64,000 nucleotides of DNA from Caballeronia glebae (GTDB taxonomy: Bacteria; Pseudomonadota; Gammaproteobacteria; Burkholderiales; Burkholderiaceae), in NCBI RefSeq assembly GCF_001545035.1, contig NZ_FCOJ02000010.1, forward strand, positions 62,001-126,000. The letters are read 5' to 3'. This document shows positions 57,013-64,000 of this stretch, one piece after another (the first letter of the stretch is position 1; every line of letters starts with the position of its first letter). A program made the position numbers and the translations under genes. The notes below the pieces were generated by a model that was given only the letters and a program-made list of their open reading frames with translations, ran no database searches and was not told the origin of the DNA.

Positions 57013-57124
57013 CGGTTGGTGTTGTTTTGACCGGTCTTGAGGAGCGATGCCAGGGTATCGTCCCGGTTTTCGCGTGTCCCGCCGCGCGCGGGCCTGCCGC
57101 GCGCCGGGGGCTCGGACGGCTTGG

Positions 57125-57751
57125 TCAGGCGTTTTCCAGCACGATGCCTTCGATGATGTTCGCGACGTCTTCGCACTTGTCGGTGATCGTTTCGAGCAGC
57201 TCGTAAATCGCCTTCAGCTTGATGAGCGTCTTGACGTCGTCTTCCTCGCGGAAGAGCTTCGACATCGCCGAGCGCAGCACGCGGTCGGCGTCCGACTCCA
57301 GACGGTCGATTTCCTCGCAGATTTTCAGGATCTCGCTCGCGCGCTTCATGTCCGCCAGCAACGCAACTGCCTGCTGCACGCGCGTGACGGTGCCCGTGCA
57401 GATATGCGCGAGCTGGCTCGCCTCGGACGTCACGGCACGCACGTCGTACAGCGAAATAGCAGTGGCGACGTCCTCCATCAGGTCGAGGATGTCGTCCATC
57501 GTCGTGATGAGCTTGTGGATCTCGTCGCGGTCGAGCGGCGTGATGAACGTCTTGTGCAGCAGGTCGATAGTCTCGTGCGTGAGCTTGTCAGCGCGCTTTT
57601 CGTTCGCCTGCACGTTCTGCTTGTGGATCTCGGCGTCGTCGAGGTTATCGATCAGCAGTTCGAGCTCGCGGCTGGCGTCGACCAGGCACTTCGCGTGCGC
57701 GTTGAAAATCTCGAAAAATTTGCCCTCGGTGGGCATGAAACGACCGAACAT
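57125..57751 (-). CDS. DUF47 (PhoU-like) Pit accessory protein
   Basis: 208 aa, all-helical DUF47/TIGR00153 protein (FMPTEGKFFEIFNAHA; MDDILDLMEDVATAISLY; IYELLETITDKCEDVANIIE). PhoU-like, probably binding metals through acidic helices and modulating the adjacent Pit transporter. Upstream of pit on the same strand. Confidence 0.9.
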   Translation of the reverse strand: MFGRFMPTEGKFFEIFNAHAKCLVDASRELELLIDNLDDAEIHKQNVQANEKRADKLTHETIDLLHKTFITPLDRDEIHKLITTMDDILDLMEDVATAISLYDVRAVTSEASQLAHICTGTVTRVQQAVALLADMKRASEILKICEEIDRLESDADRVLRSAMSKLFREEDDVKTLIKLKAIYELLETITDKCEDVANIIEGIVLENA

Positions 57752-57874
57752 GAAAATCCCGCTAAATGGGTCAATCTGAGTCAGACATCAAACTGACATA
57801 TTGTACCTGTGCGCACTATTCGACGCACCGCGCGCATCTGTCGCGGACAACTGACAGCGAGTGCGCCGACCGGC

Positions 57875-59263
57875 TTATTCGCTGCCGTAGAAGTTCTGCG
57901 CGCCGGCGAAGTTGTCGAATTTCGTGTACTGGCCGTGGAAGGTGAGGCGCACCGGACCGATAGGACCGTTACGCTGCTTGCCGATGATGATTTCGGCGGT
58001 GCCCTTGTCGGGGCTATCGGGGTTGTAGACTTCGTCGCGATAAATGAACAGGATCACGTCCGCGTCCTGTTCGATGGCGCCCGATTCGCGCAGGTCCGAC
58101 ATGATCGGCCGCTTGTTCGGACGTTGTTCGAGACCACGGTTCAACTGCGACAACGCGATCACCGGCACGTCGAGTTCCTTCGCGAGACTCTTGAGCGAAC
58201 GCGAAATTTCGGAGATCTCGGTTGCGCGGTTCTCGCCGCCGCCCGAGCCTGACATCAACTGCAAGTAATCGACGATGATCAGGCCGAGCTTGCCGCACTG
58301 CCGCGACAAACGCCGCGCGCGCGAGCGCAGTTCCATCGGATTCAGGCCGCCGGTTTCGTCGATGAAAAGTTGCGCCTCGCTCATTTTCTGCACGGCGTGC
58401 GTGAGTTTCGGCCAGTCCTCGTCCGTGAGACGGCCCGTGCGCATGCGATGCTGATCCAGCCGGCCGACGGAGCCGAGCATACGCATTGTCAACTGCGTGC
58501 CGGGCATTTCCATCGAGAACACCGCGACGGGCAAGCCGTACTCCACGGCCACGTATTCGCCGATGTTCATCGACAACGCGGTCTTACCCATCGACGGGCG
58601 CCCCGCCACGATGATCAGCTCGCCGCCGTGCATGCCCGAGGTCATCCGGTCGAGGTCGACGAAGCCTGTCGGCGTGCCGGTCACATCGCTCGGATTGGCC
58701 GTGTGATAAAGCGTATCGATGCGCTCGACGACCTGCGTCAGCAGCGGCCCGATTTCCAGGAAGCCCTGCGTGCCGCGCGCGCCGTCTTCAGCGATCGAGA
58801 ACACGCGCGCTTCCGCTTCGTCGAGAATCTGGCGGACTTCCTTGCCTTGCGGATTGAACGCATCGGCGGAGATTTCATCGGCGACGGACACGAGACGGCG
58901 CAGCACCGCGCGATCGCGCACGATCTCCGCGTAGCGGCGGATATTCGCCGCACTCGGCGTGTTCTGCGCCAGCGCGTTCAGATAAGCGAGCCCGCCCACT
59001 TCCTCGGCCTTGCCGGCCATCGTGAGCGCTTCGTGGACGGTAATGACGTCCGCCGGGCGCGTCGACGCAATCAGCTTGCCGATGTGCTCGTAGATGATGC
59101 GATGGTCGTAGCGATAGAAATCGCTCTGATGCATCACGTCGGCGATGCGGTCCCATGCGGCGTTGTCCAGCAGCAGGCCGCCGATCACGGATTGTTCGGC
59201 TTCGATCGAATGCGGCGGGACCTTCAGCGCGTCGAGTTGCGGGTCTTTGGACGGTGCGTTCAT
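57875..59263 (-). CDS. dnaB: Replicative DNA helicase DnaB
   Basis: 462 aa. N-terminal primase-interacting domain (about 15-120), linker, and RecA-like helicase domain with Walker A (GRPSMGKTAL), Walker B (GLIIVDYLQLM) and an Arg finger region. It unwinds the fork ahead of the replisome. It is downstream of the rpsF-priB-rpsR-rplI unit, but beyond a terminator. No ribosome binding site is seen; a GATAAT lies only 8 bases before the ATG. Confidence 0.97.
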   Translation of the reverse strand: MNAPSKDPQLDALKVPPHSIEAEQSVIGGLLLDNAAWDRIADVMHQSDFYRYDHRIIYEHIGKLIASTRPADVITVHEALTMAGKAEEVGGLAYLNALAQNTPSAANIRRYAEIVRDRAVLRRLVSVADEISADAFNPQGKEVRQILDEAEARVFSIAEDGARGTQGFLEIGPLLTQVVERIDTLYHTANPSDVTGTPTGFVDLDRMTSGMHGGELIIVAGRPSMGKTALSMNIGEYVAVEYGLPVAVFSMEMPGTQLTMRMLGSVGRLDQHRMRTGRLTDEDWPKLTHAVQKMSEAQLFIDETGGLNPMELRSRARRLSRQCGKLGLIIVDYLQLMSGSGGGENRATEISEISRSLKSLAKELDVPVIALSQLNRGLEQRPNKRPIMSDLRESGAIEQDADVILFIYRDEVYNPDSPDKGTAEIIIGKQRNGPIGPVRLTFHGQYTKFDNFAGAQNFYGSE

Positions 59264-59271
59264 GGGGTTGA

Positions 59272-59301
59272 ATTATCGATGAATTCAGCGCGTAAGAACA
59301 A
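59272..59301 (-). promoter_or_regulatory. Possible dnaB promoter giving a near-leaderless mRNA
   Basis: Minus strand TTGTTC, 18-bp spacer, GATAAT. The -10 ends 8 bases before the dnaB ATG, so transcripts would start at or next to the start codon. Weak -35; low certainty. Confidence 0.3.
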
Positions 59302-59310
59302 CGCTCAGAC

Positions 59311-59346
59311 AAATAAAAAAGGCAGGAACCTCGACGGTTCCTGCCC
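59311..59346 (-). terminator. Terminator of the rpsF-priB-rpsR-rplI operon
   Basis: A perfect 10-bp stem (ggcaggaacc/ggttcctgcc) with a 5-nt loop; on the minus strand it is followed by TTTTTTATTT. Confidence 0.9.
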
Positions 59347-59386
59347 TTCTTTCCTGCGTTGCGAGGCGCGAGGCCTCGCCTGAAAC

Positions 59387-59842
59387 TTACGCGTGCTCGC
59401 CGAGCACCGACACCGTGACGTCGACCAGCACGTCGGTGTGCAGCGCCACTTGAACCGGATGGTCGCCGACCAGCTTGATTGGCCCTTGCGGCAGACGCAC
59501 TTGCGCCTTTTCCACTTCCGCGAAGCCTTGCTTCTTCAGCGCGTCAGCGATGTCCGCGTTCGTGACCGAACCGAACAGACGGCCGTCGACGCCAGCCTTT
59601 TGACCGATCTGAACGGTGAAACCGTTCAGCTTTTCGCCTTGAGCTTGCGCGGCTGCCAGCTTTTCAGCGGCAACCTTTTCGAGGTCGGCGCGGCGAACTT
59701 CGAATTCGGCGATTGCGTCCTTCGTTGCACGGCGGGCCTTCTTGCCGGGGATCAGGAAGTTACGGGCGTAGCCGTCCTTGACCTTGATGATGTCGCCGAG
59801 GTTGCCCAGGTTGACGACTTTTTCCAAAAGAATGATTTGCAT
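59387..59842 (-). CDS. rplI: 50S ribosomal protein bL9
   Basis: 151 aa. The N-terminal RNA-binding domain ([34 protein letters not shown]) is joined by the long helix to the C-terminal domain, the usual bL9 layout. Last gene of the operon. Confidence 0.97.
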   Translation of the reverse strand: MQIILLEKVVNLGNLGDIIKVKDGYARNFLIPGKKARRATKDAIAEFEVRRADLEKVAAEKLAAAQAQGEKLNGFTVQIGQKAGVDGRLFGSVTNADIADALKKQGFAEVEKAQVRLPQGPIKLVGDHPVQVALHTDVLVDVTVSVLGEHA

Positions 59843-59870
59843 TTTTGGCTATCCTTGTTGCGTCGTCTGA

Positions 59871-60146
59871 TTAGGCCTTGTGCAGGTCGGTGTACGGCAT
59901 AAGCGCGAGGAAACGCGCGCGCTTGATTGCCGTGTCGAGCTGGCGCTGATAGTGCGACTTCGTGCCGGTCAGACGAGCCGGCGTGATCTTGCCGTTTTCG
60001 CCGATGAAGTCCTTCAGCGTTTCCGTGTCCTTGTAGTCGATCTGATCGACACCGGCTGCCGTGAAACGGCAGAACTTCTTGCGCTTGAAGAGCGGGTTTT
60101 GTTGCTGACGACGCTTGTCGAATTTCTTGTTTGTCGGGCGGGGCAT
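59871..60146 (-). CDS. rpsR: 30S ribosomal protein bS18
   Basis: 91 aa. [18 protein letters not shown] and [17 protein letters not shown] are family signatures. It binds bS6 in the small subunit platform. It starts 2 bp after the priB stop. Confidence 0.97.
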   Translation of the reverse strand: MPRPTNKKFDKRRQQQNPLFKRKKFCRFTAAGVDQIDYKDTETLKDFIGENGKITPARLTGTKSHYQRQLDTAIKRARFLALMPYTDLHKA

Positions 60147-60148
60147 GA

Positions 60149-60448
60149 TTAGTCCTTTCCAATGTCCTGCAATTCTGTGATGTGAAACACCAGGGTTCGC
60201 GCGTTACGGCTTTTCTTTGCCAGAAAGCCGGTGAAGCGTGTTTCGACGCCCATCGGACAGCTTTCCAGCCTGCCGCTCGCTTCTCCGGCCGCGACCGCCT
60301 GCAGTGTCAGCTCGATTTTTCGGGCGATGCCCGCTTCGACGACTTCTGCCGCGTGTTGCAACGTGCAGCTTGCAATCGGGATGCCGGCGGGCGTATACCG
60401 CACCGGTTCGCGTTCCACGACGCTTGCTGTCAGTTGCAGCCGGTTCAC
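60149..60448 (-). CDS. priB: Primosomal replication protein PriB
   Basis: 99 aa single-OB-fold protein related to SSB ([38 protein letters not shown]). It helps PriA reload DnaB at stalled forks; its place between rpsF and rpsR is the conserved one. Confidence 0.93.
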   Translation of the reverse strand: MNRLQLTASVVEREPVRYTPAGIPIASCTLQHAAEVVEAGIARKIELTLQAVAAGEASGRLESCPMGVETRFTGFLAKKSRNARTLVFHITELQDIGKD

Positions 60449-60492
60449 TTAAAGTGTTCGTTCCCTGATGGCTTGACAGTTCGAAACTGTCC

Positions 60493-60864
60493 TTAAGCCT
60501 GCGCTTCGGACGGCTGGTTGGCCGCCTTCTTGGCTTCTTCGCGCTGCACTTCCTTCATCATCGGCGACGGGCCGGTTTCGGCCTTCTTCATCTTGACGAT
60601 CAGGTGACGCAGCACGGCGTCGTTGAACTTGAACGCGTGCTCCAGCTCTTCGAGCGTGGCTTGATCGCATTCGATGTTCATGCAGACGTAGTGAGCCTTC
60701 GCGAGTTTCTCGATCATGTAGGCCAGTTGACGGCGGCCCCAGTCTTCGATGCGGTGGATCTGACCACCGTGCGACGTGATCGTGGTCTTGTAGCGCTCGA
60801 TCATGGCGGGCACTTGCTCGCTCTGATCGGGATGCACGATGAAGACGATTTCGTAATGACGCAT
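60493..60864 (-). CDS. rpsF: 30S ribosomal protein bS6
   Basis: 123 aa from [15 protein letters not shown]. Upstream in-frame sequence (to 60981) is not family-like, and AAGGAG before 60864 fits as a ribosome binding site. It binds bS18. The charged C-terminal tail ([20 protein letters not shown]) is typical for the group. First gene of the operon. Confidence 0.97.
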   Translation of the reverse strand: MRHYEIVFIVHPDQSEQVPAMIERYKTTITSHGGQIHRIEDWGRRQLAYMIEKLAKAHYVCMNIECDQATLEELEHAFKFNDAVLRHLIVKMKKAETGPSPMMKEVQREEAKKAANQPSEAQA

Positions 60865-60985
60865 ATTCACTCCTTGTGGATAGAAGCCACCCGGGCGTCG
60901 GACCGGTGCGGCAAGTGAGAAGCCAAAGAGTATAGCTTTTCGCGCGCGCTCACGCAAATGCAAATTCGAACGCCTTTTCAATTAG

Positions 60986-61939
60986 TTAGCGCCCGTGCGC
61001 GGGCTCGGGCTGCGGTTCGCCGGGAAGCGTCAGCCGACGACTCCAGTAACCCGGCTGCGCGTAAATTTCCTTAAGATAATCAATGAAGTAGCGAACGCGC
61101 GCCGGAACGTAGCGCTGCTGCGGATAAACCGCGAGGATGTCGTAGTCGGGAAGCTCGAAGTCGTCGAGCACGGTTTCGAGCTCGCCCGATTCCAGTTGCC
61201 GCTGAATTTCCCAGGTGGAGCGCCAGCCGAGACCGAGCCCCTCAGACGCCCAGCGATGCAGCAATTCACCATCGTTGCAATCGAGATTGCCGGTCACGCG
61301 CACGGTTACGACCTTGCCGTTGCGGCGGAAATACCAGCCGCGGTTCTGACCGCCCTGCAGATTGAATGCGAGGCAATTGTGATTTGGCAAATCTTCCAGC
61401 GTTTTCGGCCGGCCGTGTTTCTTGAAATAAGCGGGCGTGCCGCAGACGACGCGGCGGTTGCTCGCCAGCTTCACGGCGACGAAATTCGGATCGACCGCAC
61501 CGCCGATGCGAATCGACAGATCGTAGCCTTCGCGCACTAGATCGACGACGCGATCGGTCAGGTTGAACGACATCTGCAATTCGGGCTTGTCGCGCACGAA
61601 CGGCGGCGCGTGCGGCGCGACGTGCATGCGCCCGAACGCGGCCGGCGCCGACACGATCAGATGTCCGCCCACCGCGCGCCGCCCCGCCGCCAGCTCGTTT
61701 TCCGCCTGATCCCAGTCCGCGAGCAGGTTCTTGCAGCGGTCGAGAAACGCCGCGCCTTCTTCGCTCACGACGAGTCGCCGCGTCGAGCGATACATCAGCT
61801 TTACGCCGAGGCGCTTTTCGAGTGCGTCGATGCGCCGCCCCAGGATCACGGGCGATACGCCCTCCTCCAGCGCCGCCGCCGCGAGACTGCCCGCCTCGGC
61901 CACGCGCACGAAGGTTTCTATCTGCTTGAAGCGGTCCAT
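60986..61939 (-). CDS. LysR-family transcriptional regulator next to gcl
   Basis: 317 aa. The N-terminal winged HTH (MDRFKQIETFVRVAEAGSLAAAALEEG, RIDALEKRLGVKL) and the periplasmic-binding-like effector domain (about 90-300) are complete. Transcribed divergently from gcl with a 168-bp gap, so it probably controls gcl-hyi. The inducer is not known from sequence. Confidence 0.9.
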   Translation of the reverse strand: MDRFKQIETFVRVAEAGSLAAAALEEGVSPVILGRRIDALEKRLGVKLMYRSTRRLVVSEEGAAFLDRCKNLLADWDQAENELAAGRRAVGGHLIVSAPAAFGRMHVAPHAPPFVRDKPELQMSFNLTDRVVDLVREGYDLSIRIGGAVDPNFVAVKLASNRRVVCGTPAYFKKHGRPKTLEDLPNHNCLAFNLQGGQNRGWYFRRNGKVVTVRVTGNLDCNDGELLHRWASEGLGLGWRSTWEIQRQLESGELETVLDDFELPDYDILAVYPQQRYVPARVRYFIDYLKEIYAQPGYWSRRLTLPGEPQPEPAHGR

Positions 61940-61980
61940 CCGCGTCTCCCGCCAATGCCTTGCAACTCGGGCATTCGATA

Positions 61981-61999
61981 CTTTTTGTTTGGAAAAAAG
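61981..61999. promoter_or_regulatory. Possible LysR-type operator between the regulator and gcl
   Basis: Interrupted palindrome CTTTTT-N7-AAAAAAG in the divergent promoter region, of the T-N11-A kind used by LysR proteins. About 110 bp before gcl and 40 bp before the regulator start. Unproven. Confidence 0.35.
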
Positions 62000-62107
62000 C
62001 GACTGCCGCTGATCTTATCAAACCTTTTTCAGAGACTTAAAGTTCAATGGAACCCTGCTTGAATGCAGACAGCGATTTCGGATAGAGACCCCAGGAAGGA
62101 GACAACC

Positions 62108-63883
<1,776 letters not shown>

Positions 63884-63953
63884 GTATCGCCGCCGCGCGT
63901 TCCCGCAAGAAACGCGCGGCGTGCATCCGCTGACCGACCATCAGGAAAGAACA

Positions 63954-64000
63954 ATGCCGAAATTTGCCGCGAATTTGACCATGCTGTTCAACGAAGTCCC
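63954..64000 (+). CDS. hyi: Hydroxypyruvate isomerase (5' end only)
   Basis: 15 codons before the window edge, MPKFAANLTMLFNEVP, which matches the conserved N-terminus of Hyi. CAGGAAAG ahead of the ATG is a good ribosome binding site. It is 70 bp after gcl, as in other gcl-hyi operons. It interconverts hydroxypyruvate and tartronate semialdehyde. Confidence 0.85.
   Translation, partial: MPKFAANLTMLFNEV

Overview
The window is an ordinary stretch of chromosome from a high-GC betaproteobacterium. Gene content and order (tig-clpP-clpX-lon-hupB-tRNA-ppiD, alaA-hom-thrC, rpsF-priB-rpsR-rplI-dnaB, a full arn cluster, OmpR/EnvZ) point to Burkholderiaceae, most likely Burkholderia sensu lato (Paraburkholderia or Caballeronia type). 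That placement is inferred from synteny and protein character; no database search was possible. No insertion sequence, prophage, integrase, CRISPR array or compositionally foreign island was seen, and almost all DNA is coding.

Layout. 1-1.7 kb: divergent ABC ATPase and tesA, then a small lipoprotein. 1.8-11 kb, minus strand: the protein quality-control block (tig, clpP, clpX, lon, hupB, tRNA-Val, tRNA-Asp, ppiD), divided by intrinsic terminators into separate transcription units. 11.5-18 kb: glycerate kinase, a PepSY membrane protein with a His/Met-rich segment, a DUF2946 protein, tRNA-Leu, a squalene/phytoene synthase-like protein lacking its first Asp motif, and a shortened, unpaired DUF1501 protein. 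18-23 kb: ompR-envZ, ahpC-ahpD, ispD-ispF. 23-29 kb: mfd, argE, a threonine dehydratase-like enzyme. 29-33 kb: potFGHI polyamine importer. 33.7-36.7 kb: mntH, a phospholipase A1 gene broken by an in-frame stop, and a DUF1289 protein. 36.8-43.4 kb: ABC-F protein YbiT, alaA-hom-thrC, and an Mth938/NDUFAF3-like protein. 43.8-51.1 kb: arnT, arnE/F-like, arnB, arnC, split arnA (two genes), arnD. 51.2-55.9 kb: a Bcp peroxiredoxin, a candidate structured RNA, PIN-PhoH, a C40 peptidase lipoprotein with an internal repeat, and an SDR-fold protein without the catalytic residues. 56-64 kb: pit with its DUF47 partner, dnaB, rplI-rpsR-priB-rpsF, and a LysR regulator divergent from gcl-hyi.

How the genes work together. 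Tig, ClpXP, Lon, PpiD and HU form the folding and proteolysis core. AhpC with AhpD, and Bcp, remove peroxides. Gcl, Hyi and GlxK (the last 50 kb away) belong to the glycerate route from glyoxylate. The arn genes make and attach 4-amino-4-deoxy-L-arabinose to lipid A, except the first step (Ugd), which is not in the window. AlaA, Hom, ThrC and the dehydratase handle alanine, homoserine and threonine.

The observations most worth following are the candidate small RNA at about 51.70-51.86 kb, the nonsense codon in pldA, three proteins on enzyme folds that have lost catalytic or structural parts (15.9, 16.7 and 55.2 kb), and a near-leaderless mini-ORF whose stop overlaps the TTG start of the Mth938-like gene. 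No clearly new multigene system was found.
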